Assembly: GCA_002737305.1 (NCBI GenBank)
Contig: NSII01000034.1
Location: forward strand, 165 to 36,761
Reading direction: 5' to 3'
Source: Synechococcus sp. Baikal-G1
Lineage (GTDB): Bacteria > Cyanobacteriota > Cyanobacteriia > PCC-6307 > Cyanobiaceae
DNA: 36,597 nucleotides
Shown: one piece after another, positions 7,411 to 22,900 of the stretch
Position numbering within the stretch: position 1 is the stretch's first letter
Layout: every line of letters begins with the position of its first letter
Program-made: the position numbers and the translations under genes
The notes under the pieces: model-generated
Seen by the model: the letters and a program-made list of their open reading frames with translations, nothing else
Database searches by the model: none
What the model was told of the DNA's origin: nothing

Positions 7411-8646
7411 TCAATCCGTGCTGGAGAGCCGCTGGCTGGGGGCGCCACCCAGGCGCTGGCGCAGCTGCCGCAGGATCGGTGGAATCACCTCGGCCCAGGG
7501 GCTCTCCCCCAGCACTGCCAGGAGCTCGGCTTCGCTCACCGTGGCATCGAGGGCATCGGCGTTGGCGCCGGGGAACCAGTGGCCGCCGGAGCCCAGCAGG
7601 CCATAACGGGCCCGGCCGTAGGCCTCCAGGTCCCAGGCCTGGAGCAGGTTGTGGAGCCAGAGCAGGGTCGGCAGGTTGATGCCCCCCGGCGTGTTCTGCC
7701 AGGCGGGCAGGCCCTGCTGCCAGCTGGCGAGCCAGGCTTCCCCCAAGCGCTCAACGCGGGCCCGCTCCAGGCGCTCCAGCACCGGGGGTAGCAGCTCAGG
7801 GGCCTGGCTCAGCAGGTCCACCGCCTGAAGGTGCAAGTCGAAATCACTGGGCCGGGCGGCGCCGACGCTGATCGTGTGCACCCCCGGGGCGCTCAGGCAG
7901 AACAGATCGTTAACGACGATCGGATGCAACGGGGCGCAGAGTTCCAGCAGGCGCTGGGAGGGGCTGTGCAGGTGGCCGCCCTTGTCGGTGGGACTGATCA
8001 GGAACACCCCCATGTCGTGGCGGTTGGCGGCGGCAATCGCCGCAGCGTTGTCCTGGCGAATCAGGTACCAATGCAGGTTGATGTAATCGAAGCGGTCACT
8101 TTCAATCGCCTCCAGGATCAGGGGCAGGGGGGCATGGGTGGAAAAGCCCACCGAGCCGATCCGGCCCTCGTCCTGCCAGCGCCGGGCCACCTCCAAACAG
8201 CCGCCGGGCCGCAGGGCCTGGTCCAGGTGCTTGGGCTGGTTGATGCCATGGATCGCCAGCAGGTCGATCCGGCCAGGGGACTCAGGCCGATCGAGCCCGA
8301 GCCGCTCGAAACTGAGGCGAAGATCGGCTTCAAAGCGAAGCGGATCCTGCTGGGGCGGCAGCTTGGTCTGGAGCAGGCGCTCGGGATCGGGGCACTCAGG
8401 CAGCAACCAGCCCAGCTGGCGCTCGGAGGTGCCGTAGTGGCGGGCCGTTTCGATGTGGTGCAAACCACTGGCCACAGCCCGTTCCAGGGTGAGGCGCAGG
8501 TTGGCCTGGCTCTCCAGACTGATCTGGTCGGCCGGCAGGTCACTCCAGCTCTGCTGAAACCGCATGCCCCCCAGGGACAGCAGCGGCATCGCCAGTTCGG
8601 TGCGGCCGAAGCGGCGGGTGGGAATCGGCACTGGGGGGGCGGCCAA
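7411..8646 (-). CDS. Aldo/keto reductase family oxidoreductase
   Basis: The product (411 residues from TTG 8646; GTG 8631 is an alternative) is a predicted NAD(P)H-dependent oxidoreductase of the long aldo/keto reductase group (COG1453-like). The TIM-barrel marks are the RRFGRTELAMPLLSLGGMRF start, ETARHYGTSE with the catalytic Tyr, QTKLPP with the Lys, LLAIHGI with the His, and IGSVGFSTH. At the usual catalytic Asp position (DTA) this protein has Glu (ETA). A C-terminal extension of about 100 residues is typical of this subgroup, but no cysteine cluster is visible in it. The gene begins only 6 nt after the ferredoxin stop codon on the same strand, so the ferredoxin may be its electron partner. 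Its substrate is unknown. Confidence 0.88.
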   Translation of the reverse strand: MAAPPVPIPTRRFGRTELAMPLLSLGGMRFQQSWSDLPADQISLESQANLRLTLERAVASGLHHIETARHYGTSERQLGWLLPECPDPERLLQTKLPPQQDPLRFEADLRLSFERLGLDRPESPGRIDLLAIHGINQPKHLDQALRPGGCLEVARRWQDEGRIGSVGFSTHAPLPLILEAIESDRFDYINLHWYLIRQDNAAAIAAANRHDMGVFLISPTDKGGHLHSPSQRLLELCAPLHPIVVNDLFCLSAPGVHTISVGAARPSDFDLHLQAVDLLSQAPELLPPVLERLERARVERLGEAWLASWQQGLPAWQNTPGGINLPTLLWLHNLLQAWDLEAYGRARYGLLGSGGHWFPGANADALDATVSEAELLAVLGESPWAEVIPPILRQLRQRLGGAPSQRLSSTD

Positions 8647-8652
8647 GGCGGC

Positions 8653-9045
8653 TCAGGGGCGCGGCAGGGTCCGCCTGACGCGGGCTGGGGAGGGCAAACC
8701 CAGGGGCTGGATCTCCTGGTTGGCGAGCTGGGCCTCGAGCTGGGGCAGCTCCTCGTAGGCCACCCAATGGATGCAATCCACCGGACAGGTGTCGATCGCC
8801 TCCTGGATCAACTCCGTGCTGTCGCCGTCCTGGCGCAGGGCCCTTGAGCGACCCCAGAGGGGCTCGACCAGAAAGGTCAAGCTGGCGACGTGGGTGCAAT
8901 AGCGGCAACCGATGCAGACGGCCTCATCGACCCACACAGCCTTCTGGCGCAACGCACCCCCGAGCAGGGGCTCCGATCCAGTCGGTCCCCCAGGGGGACG
9001 GGCACTGGCCTGGAAGGCGAGGGAAGGATCAACCGGGCCTGCCAT
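8653..9045 (-). CDS. [4Fe-4S] ferredoxin-like protein
   Basis: The 130-residue protein has a single ferredoxin domain. Cysteines 44, 47 and 50 (CIGCRYC) with Cys87 (in CPVDC, which also contains Cys91) give one [4Fe-4S] site. The intervening segment (EPLWGRSRALRQDGDSTELIQEAID) is a hallmark of a cyanobacterial/plastid group whose plant members are fused to J domains. The N-terminal 35 residues are low complexity, with no signal peptide. The partner is unknown; the downstream aldo/keto reductase, 6 nt away, is the obvious candidate. The upstream neighbour on the same strand is ycf35, 70 nt away. The start ATG at 9045 is unambiguous. Confidence 0.9.
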   Translation of the reverse strand: MAGPVDPSLAFQASARPPGGPTGSEPLLGGALRQKAVWVDEAVCIGCRYCTHVASLTFLVEPLWGRSRALRQDGDSTELIQEAIDTCPVDCIHWVAYEELPQLEAQLANQEIQPLGLPSPARVRRTLPRP

Positions 9046-9115
9046 GAACTGCTGCGGATGGACTGGTGCGGGATGGGCTGCTACGGGTGCTTTTGGCTTG
9101 GATAAGGAAGGGGGC

Positions 9116-9508
9116 CTAGCCGTCCCAGCGGGTTACCACCAGTTCGATGCTGCCATCGGCGGCCTCCTGTTGCTCACTCACCTGGAAGCCCTCCTGGGCC
9201 GTGGCCGCCAGGATCGTGCGCAGGGCATAGCGCTGGGACAGGCGGGCCAGGAAGCGCTCCACCGGGGCGGGTTGCTTCCAAAGCTCCAGATCGGCCACCA
9301 GCTCGTAGCTGCCGATGGCGCCATTCCATCGGAAACCGATGTCAGTCCCTTCGGCCTGGGCGATGGCCAGATCGGCGATCACGGTCTGGCCGCGGTAACC
9401 CCGCACCGGTCGCTCGCCCTCGCTCGGCTCGTGGCCCAGGTCGCGCAGGGCCTCGATCAGGGCGCCGCGGTCGCGCAGTTCGGTCTTGATGGTGCTGAAG
9501 TGGGACAT
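9116..9508 (-). CDS. ycf35: Ycf35 / DUF1257 protein
   Basis: The product is a 130-residue soluble protein of the Ycf35 (DUF1257) family, found in cyanobacteria and in red-lineage plastid genomes, with no established function. The N-terminus MSHFSTIKTELRDRGALIEALRDLG is the family signature, followed by RGYRGQTVIADLAI and YELVADLELW and a C-terminal region (ERFLARLSQRYALRTIL) that packs like the rest of the family. A GAGG stretch about 9 nt upstream of the ATG supports the start. It lies between DUF2997 (99 nt upstream) and the ferredoxin (70 nt downstream), an association I recall from other cyanobacteria. Confidence 0.92.
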   Translation of the reverse strand: MSHFSTIKTELRDRGALIEALRDLGHEPSEGERPVRGYRGQTVIADLAIAQAEGTDIGFRWNGAIGSYELVADLELWKQPAPVERFLARLSQRYALRTILAATAQEGFQVSEQQEAADGSIELVVTRWDG

Positions 9509-9607
9509 CGGGGGACCCTCAGGTGAACGGCTTGGGTAAAGGGCGATCTGGGCCGCTGGGCGGGCTCCAGAACGGGTGGTGGAACGAACGGTGACGGGTG
9601 GCTGGCC

Positions 9608-9823
9608 CTAGCTGGATGACTTCTGCACCGAAGCCTGTTGATCAAGGCTGGTCAAAGCATCCTGTCCATAGGCCTCGGCGGTGGCGCGAGAGGAGAGCAC
9701 GGTGCCAAGGCTGGACTCGATCGCACCTGTGAGGGCCTGGCAGGCGTCTCCCTGCAAGCCAATCACCTCCTCCTCGACCCTGCCATTGGCCAAGATGCGG
9801 TAACGAATCGATTGCTGGCCCAT
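9608..9823 (-). CDS. DUF2997 family small protein
   Basis: The product is a 71-residue protein of a small cyanobacterial family usually encoded next to Ycf35. The family pattern is the N-terminal strand pair SIRYRILANGRVEEEVIGLQGDAC, then a helix (LTGAIESSLGTVLS). The longer open frame continues upstream to 10096, but those codons lie antiparallel inside the HEAT-repeat gene, so the ATG at 9823 is chosen. Function is unknown. Its single cysteine (Cys28, in GDAC) is in the most conserved part. Co-transcription with ycf35 is likely from strand and spacing. Confidence 0.85.
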   Translation of the reverse strand: MGQQSIRYRILANGRVEEEVIGLQGDACQALTGAIESSLGTVLSSRATAEAYGQDALTSLDQQASVQKSSS

Positions 9824-9920
9824 GCCAGAAGTGCCCTCGGTGGATCGGATGCTAGCCGGGGTCAATGGCGGATGAGGTTCCAAACCCAACGGGCTCAGCA
9901 CCGTCCCTGGCCAGAGGCAA

Positions 9921-10718
9921 CTAGCTGAGCAGGCCCTCATCCACCAGGGTGTGGAGCCGTTCGAGCACTTCGGGATCTTCGAGCTGTTCAAGCGCCATCC
10001 GGGCCTCGTCCCGCACGGTGGGATCGGTGTCCTTGAGGAGGGCCTGCACCAGGGCCTGCTCCACCTCCCGCTGCCGCGGCTCCACCAGGTCGCCATAGAG
10101 CCGGCCCAGGGACCAGGCGCTGTTGCTGCGAACCACCGGCTCGCTGTCGATGCGCAGGCTCACCAGCAACTGACCGGCGGCCTGGTCGGCCTTGGCCAGG
10201 CCCGTGGAGCCGGCATCGGCCAGGGTGCTAGAGGCCCAGAGGCGCACGGCGGCGATGTCGTTCTGCAGGGCCCGGATCAGGGGGGTCATCACCGGCGCAT
10301 CCGGGTAGCTGCTCAGGCTCCAGGCCACGGCCTTGCGCACATAGCCATTGCTGTCGTTCTGGAGCAGGGCCAGCAGGGGCACCACGGCCTGCGGGGCAGG
10401 GTTACGGCCCAGGGCGTAGACGGCACTCATCCGCTGAATCGGACAACTGGCATCCAGCAAGGGCAGCAACTTGTCTGGGGCCCGGGGGTCCCGGTAGGTA
10501 CAAAAGATGCGCAGGCCCTGCATCCGTTCATCGGAACTGCCCTGCAGGAGCACTAGACCAAGGTCACATTCGGCCGCCAGATCGGGCTGGGCGGCATCCA
10601 TATCCAGGTCGTCGAGGGGATCGCCAAGCAGCTCCTCCGCCAGCTCGGAAGCCAGGACCTCCGGGTCCAGGGCCAGCTCGGACGGGCTGTGGGAGAACGG
10701 GTGCAGGGAGTCCGCCAT
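9921..10718 (-). CDS. HEAT-repeat protein
   Basis: The protein is 265 residues. After an acidic N-terminal segment (about 1-50) come helical HEAT-like repeats with the recurring pattern of hydrophobic helix, Pro/Asp turn and hydrophobic helix (for example APDKLLPLLDASCPIQRMSAVYALGR, AVVPLLALLQNDSNGYVRKAVAWSL, VMTPLIRALQNDIAAVRLWASSTLAD). These resemble the repeats of phycobilin lyase subunits (CpcE/NblB group), but no bilin-lyase partner gene is nearby, so I call it only a scaffold or interaction protein. It precedes DUF2997 and ycf35 on the same strand (97 nt to DUF2997) and may belong to the same functional unit. Confidence 0.85.
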   Translation of the reverse strand: MADSLHPFSHSPSELALDPEVLASELAEELLGDPLDDLDMDAAQPDLAAECDLGLVLLQGSSDERMQGLRIFCTYRDPRAPDKLLPLLDASCPIQRMSAVYALGRNPAPQAVVPLLALLQNDSNGYVRKAVAWSLSSYPDAPVMTPLIRALQNDIAAVRLWASSTLADAGSTGLAKADQAAGQLLVSLRIDSEPVVRSNSAWSLGRLYGDLVEPRQREVEQALVQALLKDTDPTVRDEARMALEQLEDPEVLERLHTLVDEGLLS

Positions 10719-10784
10719 CTGAAGATCGTAAAAGCCAGCCTGGCCCTGGCCCCCGCGCCCGGACGAATTGTTCAGGTCGGTAGG

Positions 10785-10934
10785 TCAGCCAAGGGGAGCG
10801 GGGGCGGCCATGTCCCCCGGCAGCCAGATACGGGCACTCACCGCAAACAGGGCCAGGCCAAACAGCACCACGATCGCCGCCGGCAACAGGGTTGAACGGA
10901 AAAATTGCACGGTCTGGCGGTTCAGGAGCCCCAT
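10785..10934 (-). CDS. 49-residue single-helix membrane protein
   Basis: This is a small gene read from ATG 10934 to TGA 10785. The product starts with a short basic segment (MGLLNRQTVQFFRS), then one membrane helix (LLPAAIVVLFGLALFAVSARIWL), and ends in a Pro/Ala tail. Basic residues before the helix predict a cytoplasmic N-terminus. It is 66 nt upstream of the HEAT-repeat gene on the same strand. I do not recognise a named family. Support comes from the clean start, the hydrophobic core flanked by charged residues, GC-rich third positions and the lack of a competing frame. A photosystem or translocase accessory peptide is possible, but nothing in the sequence says which. Confidence 0.65.
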   Translation of the reverse strand: MGLLNRQTVQFFRSTLLPAAIVVLFGLALFAVSARIWLPGDMAAPAPLG

Positions 10935-11134
10935 TCTGGCGGGATGGCGGCGGGCTAGGGGGGAGAGCAGCCAATAGGCAACTCAAGGGTTGTCGCTCCT
11001 TAGCCCCTATCGGGGCCCCGGGGTGATCGCCTTAAGGCCCGGGACCATGGCAGGGCCGTACCCCCAGGGGCTGGGAAGCGAGCAATAGCTGTCGATAAAG
11101 CACACCTAGTGTTGGCCCATCTGAGCCGCCTGCG
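10935..11134. other. Divergent intergenic region
   Basis: These 200 nt separate the minus-strand small membrane protein gene from the plus-strand AmpG-like gene and must carry the promoters of both. Several short inverted GC-rich patches occur (for example around 11014-11045). I see no recognisable RNA gene, no HIP1 site and no clear -10/-35 pair. Confidence 0.4.
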
Positions 11135-12415
11135 ATGCCCCCCGAGCCCGTCCCCCCGGCCGGCACCTGGCGTCGCCTCACCGCCGTCGCCGCCGAGGGA
11201 GTGGCGAGCGGCACGCCCTACATGGTGGGCAGCAAGCTGCTGCAGGGCTGGCTCGCCGCCAGCGGGGTACCCCTGGGCCTGATCGGGTTACTGGCCTACG
11301 CCGAGCTGCCCTACACCCTGAAGATGGTCTGGGCGCCGCTGCTGGATCGCTGGCCGATCCCCTGGCCCGACCGAAGGCGTGGCTGGCTGCTGCTGGTGCA
11401 GCTGCTGCTTGTGGCTCTCATCGCTGCCATGGCGGGGCTGCGGCCCGGCCAGGATCCCGCCAGCCTTACGGCCATCGGCGCCATGGCGGTTGCCCTAGCC
11501 GTGGTGAGTGCCACCCAGGACATCCTGGTCGATGCCTACCGCACCGATTTGCTGCCGGAGCCGGAACGGGGAGCTGGTGCCGCCGCCACCAACCTGGGGT
11601 ACCGCGGCGCCATGCTCGCCGTCGGAGCTGGTGGCTTCATCCTGGCCAGCCGCTACGGCTGGCCCCTGGCCTTCATCGGCTCAGCGGCTCTACTGCTGCT
11701 GGTGGTGCCGTTCACCCTCACGGCCCCGAAACTGCCCCCGATCGAACACCAGGTGCGCAGCCTGCGCCAGGCGGTGGTCGGTCCGGCGCGGGAGTTCGTG
11801 CATCGCACCGGCCGCGGGCGGGCCTTGATGCTGCTGGCGCTGGTGTTGCTCTACCGCTGGCCCGACGGCCTGCTCAACGTCATGGCGGTGCCCTTTCTGA
11901 TTCAGCAGGGTTTCTCCCCTGCCGTGGTCGGTTCCGTGCTGGCGGGCTGGGGCATCGGCGCCACGATTGTGGGCACGATCCTGGGCGGCCTGCTGTTCAG
12001 CAAGTTGGGCATGAACCGTTCCCTCTGGGTGTTTGCCCTGGTGGGGGCGGCAGGGAACCTGGGCTACTGGGCCCTGGCCCAGTTCCATGGCGGCAGCACC
12101 GGCCTGCTGCTGGCGGTGGGTCTGGAGAACCTCGGCGGCGGCCTGGTGGGGGCGGCATTCGTGGCCCTGCTGATGAGCCTGTGCAATCCCCGCTTCTCGG
12201 CCACCCAGTACGCCCTGCTCTCCGGGGTCTACGCCCTAAGCCGCTCGGTGCTCTCTGGCCAGGCGGGCTTCGTGGCCGAGGGAGTTGGCTGGAGCAGTTT
12301 CTTTCTGCTCACGGCGGCGGCATCCTTGCCGGCCTTCCTCTTAATGGCCTGGCTAACGCCATGGCATGGCGATGGCGTGAAGGGTGCCTTCAACGCCAAC
12401 AAGGATTCCACCTAA
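11135..12415 (+). CDS. AmpG-like major facilitator (muropeptide permease family)
   Basis: The product is a 426-residue transporter with about 12 hydrophobic helices of the AmpG group in the major facilitator superfamily. AmpG proteins import GlcNAc-anhydromuropeptides released from peptidoglycan turnover. Marks are the N-terminal EGVASGTPYMV with LLAYAELPYTLKMVWAPLLDRW, the central SATQDILVDAYRTDLLPEPERGAGAA motif, and the second half beginning LYRWPDGLLNVMAVPFLIQQGF. The ATG at 11135 is the first sensible start. It is divergent from the 49-residue gene across a 200-nt gap and convergent with rlmN across 46 nt. The exact substrate is inferred only from family, so no symbol is given. Confidence 0.86.
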   Translation: MPPEPVPPAGTWRRLTAVAAEGVASGTPYMVGSKLLQGWLAASGVPLGLIGLLAYAELPYTLKMVWAPLLDRWPIPWPDRRRGWLLLVQLLLVALIAAMAGLRPGQDPASLTAIGAMAVALAVVSATQDILVDAYRTDLLPEPERGAGAAATNLGYRGAMLAVGAGGFILASRYGWPLAFIGSAALLLLVVPFTLTAPKLPPIEHQVRSLRQAVVGPAREFVHRTGRGRALMLLALVLLYRWPDGLLNVMAVPFLIQQGFSPAVVGSVLAGWGIGATIVGTILGGLLFSKLGMNRSLWVFALVGAAGNLGYWALAQFHGGSTGLLLAVGLENLGGGLVGAAFVALLMSLCNPRFSATQYALLSGVYALSRSVLSGQAGFVAEGVGWSSFFLLTAAASLPAFLLMAWLTPWHGDGVKGAFNANKDST

Positions 12416-12461
12416 GCGTCCGACGAAAGTCCTGATCAAAGGGCGTATGGGAGCAGCCAGA

Positions 12462-13537
12462 CTAGGCCGGTTCGAGGCTGCCCCCGAGGCGCCGCCGTAG
12501 CTGACCACAGGCCGCATCGGCGTCGAGGCCGCGACTCGCCCTCACACTCACGGCAATGTGACGCTGCTCGAGGCCCCGGCGAAAGGCCTCCACCGCCGCC
12601 GGATTCGGGCGTTGAAACTCCTCCTCCTCAATCGGGTTGTAGGCGATCAAATTGACGTGGCTCTGGAAGCCCCGCAATAACTTGGCCAGGGCAGCGGCGT
12701 GGCGCGGTTGGTCGTTGAGGCCCCCCAGTAAAATGTATTCAAAACTAACCCGCCGACCCGTGATCGCCACATAGCGACGGCAATCCTCGAGTAGGTGCTC
12801 GAGCGGATAGGCCCGGGCCGTGGGAATCAGCTGCTCGCGCAAACTCTGATCGGGGGCATGCAAACTCACTGCCAAGGTGAACTGGGCCCGACCCAACCGT
12901 TCTAGGGAACGCTCCGCCAAGGTTGGCAGCGTGTGGGGAACCCCAACAGTGCTAACCGTAATTTGGCGCTGGGCCATACCCAGATCCCGGCAAAGACAGT
13001 CGATAGCCGACAACACGGCATCGATATTGAGGAGCGGCTCACCCATGCCCATGAACACCACATGGCTGGGCCGTTGCTCCATCACCTCGCGCACACTCAG
13101 GACCTGGTCAACGATCTCGTGCACGGCCAACGAACGCTGGAGGCCGCCCTTTCCGGTGGCGCAGAAGCGGCAGGCCATCGGACAGCCCACCTGGGTGCTG
13201 ACGCAAACGGTCAGGCGATCTAGGGCCGGAATGCCGACGGTTTCGATGCTGAGGCCATCGCTGGTGGCTAGCAACAATTTGATCGTGCCATCCCGGGCCA
13301 CACTGCGGTGTAATTCCCGCGAGCGGCCGCTCCAATCGAAGGCCCCTGGAGGGGGCTCGCTGGTGAGGGCTTCACGCCAGCCCTTGGGCAGCACGGAGAT
13401 GGCCTCCAAGGTGCGAACTCCCTTGCTATAGAGCCAATCATGGAGCTGGCGGCCGCGAAAGGGGGCCTGCCCCTGGGCAATCGCCCAGGCCTCCAGTTCG
13501 GCTTGACCTAGTCCCAAAAGGGGGATGGCCGAACCCA

Positions 13538-13538
<1 letters not shown>
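12462..13538 (-). CDS. rlmN: 23S rRNA/tRNA (adenine-C2)-methyltransferase RlmN
   Basis: RlmN is a radical-SAM enzyme that methylates C2 of A2503 in 23S rRNA and A37 of some tRNAs. The 358-residue protein has the cluster motif CPMACRFC (three Fe-S cysteines), a cysteine seven residues earlier (VCVSTQVGC), MGMGEPLLN for SAM, and the C-terminal catalytic cysteine in DADAACGQL. All catalytic features are therefore present. The start is the ATG at 13538, which overlaps the stop of the small high-light-inducible gene as TGATG; a TTG nine bases upstream is also in frame but would overlap more. Translational coupling to the upstream gene is likely. It is convergent with the AmpG-like gene. Confidence 0.95.
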
Positions 13539-13711
<173 letters not shown>

Positions 13712-13713
13712 TT

Positions 13714-13742
13714 AAAAAACCGAACCCGGAGCAACCCGGGTT
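13714..13742 (-). terminator. Intrinsic terminator after rpoC2
   Basis: Reading the minus strand, a stem AACCCGG / CCGGGTT (7 bp, 6-nt loop) is followed after two bases by a run of six T (13719-13714). It lies 33 nt past the rpoC2 stop codon and about 20 nt before the hli start. It probably ends or attenuates the rpoB-rpoC1-rpoC2 transcript; read-through would feed hli and rlmN. Confidence 0.75.
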
Positions 13743-13775
13743 TCGGGGGCTGCCAGTTTCAGGCAAGCGGAGCGC

Positions 13776-19851
<6,076 letters not shown>

Positions 19852-19901
19852 GGCCTAGGAGCGCGCGGACGGACGAAGGGGCGAATGAACGGGGATAGCG
19901 A

Positions 19902-22900
19902 TCAGTCGTCGTCGAAATCCGCGACGCCGAGGGATTCGTAGGTGGGCCGGTTGGGGGTGCTGCGGCGGGGATTGACATCCTGCATCAGATCCACTTCCAC
20001 GCCCTCTTCTGTGTAGACGGCAATATCCAAACCAAGGGACTGGAGCTCGCGCATCAGCACCTTGAAGGATTCCGGCGTACCGGGACGGGGGATGGGCTTG
20101 CCCTTGACGATGGCGTTGAGGGCCTCGTTGCGACCCTGCATGTCGTCGGACTTGACCGTGAGCAGTTCCTGCAGGGTGTAGGCGGCGCCGTAGGCCTCAA
20201 GGGCCCACACTTCCATCTCACCAAGGCGCTGGCCGCCCTGCTGGGCCTTACCGCCGAGGGGCTGCTGGGTTACGAGGGAATAGGGACCGGTGGAGCGGGC
20301 ATGGATCTTGTCATCCACCAGGTGAACCAGCTTGAGGATGTGGGCGTAGCCCACGGTGACGGGCTGGTCGAAGGGCTCGCCGGTCCGGCCATCAATCAAC
20401 TGGATTTTGCCAGGATTGTCGGGGTTATAGACCCAGTCCTTGCCCGGCAGGGCCTTGGCCGCTTCTAGGTAGGCCTGAACCGTTTCCTTCGACTTTTCAG
20501 GGCCGTGCATCTCATCAAAGGGCACGACCTTGACGCGGCAATCAAGGTGGGAGGCGGCCCAGCCCATCAGGCATTCGAACACCTGGCCCACGTTCATCCG
20601 TGAAGGAACCCCCAAGGGGTTGAGCACGATGTCGATCGGGCTGCCATCGGGCAGGTAGGGCATATCTTCGCGGGGAAGAATGCGGCTGATAATGCCCTTG
20701 TTGCCGTGGCGGCCAGCCATCTTGTCGCCCACCTGGATTTTGCGACGCTGGGCCACATAGACCCGCACCACCATGTTGGCTCCAGGCGGCAATTCATCAC
20801 CCTGCTCACGGGTGTAGATCCGCACATCCACCACCCGACCCCGTTCGGTGCCGGGAACCCGTAGGGAGTTGTCTCGAACATCGCGGGCTTTCTCGCCAAA
20901 GATGGCCCGCAGCAGCTTCTCTTCCGGCGGCTGATCCGATTCGCCCTTGGGGGTCACCTTGCCCACAAGAATGTCACCAGATTCCACATAGGCACCAATA
21001 CGAATGATGCCCATTTCATCGAGGCTGCCCAGGCTTTCCTCGGCAACGTTAGGAATTTCCCGGGTGATCTCCTCGGGTCCGAGTTTGGTCTGGCGGGCCT
21101 CAATCTCGTACTTCTCGATGTGCACCGAGGTGTAGAGATCGTCTTGAACAAGACGCTCACTAACAAGGATCGCATCCTCGTAGTTGTAGCCCTCCCAAGG
21201 CATGTAGGCAATCAACACATTCTGACCCAGGGCGATCTCACCGCCCTCACAGGCCGAGCCATTGGCGAGCACCTGGCCGGCAATCACCTGGTCGCCCAGG
21301 GAGACAATCGGGCGATGGTTGAGGCAGGTGTCCTGGTTGGAGCGCTGGTATTTCTGCAGGTAGTGGTTGTGATCCACACCGGCCTCGTCGCGAATGACGA
21401 TGGCGGTGGCATCCACATAGGCCACGGTGCCGTTGACCGTGGTGATCGGCACCATGCCCGAGTCCCGCGCCACCTGGGTTTCTAGGCCCGTGCCCACCAA
21501 GGGCCGTTCCGGCCGCAGCAGGGGCACAGCCTGGCGCTGCATGTTGGACCCCATCAGGGCCCGGTTGGCGTCGTCGTGCTCCAGGAAGGGAATCAGGGAG
21601 GTGGCCACCGAAATCACCTGAACCGGTGAGAGCTGCACATAGTCCACCTGCTCGGGGGGCACCTTCTCAAAGTCCTGGCGATAGCGCACCGGCACCAGTT
21701 CAGCGGTGATGCGGCCCGTGGAATCGGCAGGGATGTCGCCTGGGGCGATGCGGCACTCATCCTCCAGGTCGGCGGACAGGTAGATCGGATCGCCTTCTTT
21801 GATGACGATGCCATTTTCAACCCGCCAGAAGGGGGTTTCGATGAAACCGTATTCATTGACCCGGGCGTGGGTTGCCAGGGAACCGATCAGGCCTGCATTG
21901 GGACCTTCCGGCGTTTCAATCGGGCAGATCCGGCCGTAGTGGGAGGGGTGGATGTCGCGCACGGCGAAACCAGCCCGCTCTCGGGTCAAACCACCTGGAC
22001 CGAGGGCGCTGATACGGCGCTTGTGGGTGAGTTCGGCCAGGGGGTTGGTCTGGTCCATGAACTGGCTCAACTGGCTGGAGCCGAAGAACTCCTTCACCGC
22101 TGCCACCAGGGGCTTGGGGTTCACCAGCTGGGCAGGAGTGAGGGATTCGGTTTCACCGACCGTCATCCGTTCTTTGATGATGCGCTCAAGTCGGTTCAGG
22201 CCAACGCGCACCTGGTTTTGCAGCAATTCTCCGACCGAACGAACACGGCGGTTGCCGAGGTGGTCGATGTCATCGAGGGAGGCGCCGCCCACATCGAGCT
22301 CGAGATTGATCAGGTAATCAATCGTGGAAAGAACATCTTCCGGCGTGAGCGTGCGCACCGCATCGGGAATAGTAAGCCGCAGCTTTTTATTGATCTTGTA
22401 GCGACCGACACGGCCCAAGTCGTAGCGCTTGGGATCGAAGAAACGGCTATGCAATAACTGTTGACCGCCACTTACTGAGGGGGGTTCACCTGGCCGCAGT
22501 TTCTTATACAGCTCAAGGAGTGCCTGATCTTCCGAACTTATGCCTTCGTCGTTGGCGGCCTCAATCGACTTCTGGTAATACTCAGGATGCCGCAACTTGT
22601 CGAGGACATCGTTGTCGGATAGACCGATGGCTCGCATCAACACATGGGCGTTGATTTTGCGGGTTTTATCGACGCGAACGTGCAGAAGATCGTTCTTATC
22701 GGTTTCAAACTTCAGCCAGGCACCCCGGTTAGGGATCAGGCTGGCGTTGAAGGTTTTACGGCCATTCTTATCCTGCTCGTCCTTGAAATAGACGCCGGGT
22801 GAACGCACAATCTGGTTAACGATTACACGCTCGGCGCCATTGATGATGAAGGTGCCCCGTTCGGTCATCAAGGGAAGCTCGCCAATGAAGACTTCCTGCT

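Noticed and set aside
7831-8847. 338-codon plus-strand frame antisense to the aldo/keto reductase and ferredoxin
   Set aside because: Composition is that of a shadow frame, while the minus strand encodes two clear families.
10564-10986. Minus-strand 140-codon frame around 10.6-11.0 kb
   Set aside because: It overlaps the HEAT gene start and the 49-residue gene in the wrong frame and is Pro/Gly/Arg-rich noise.
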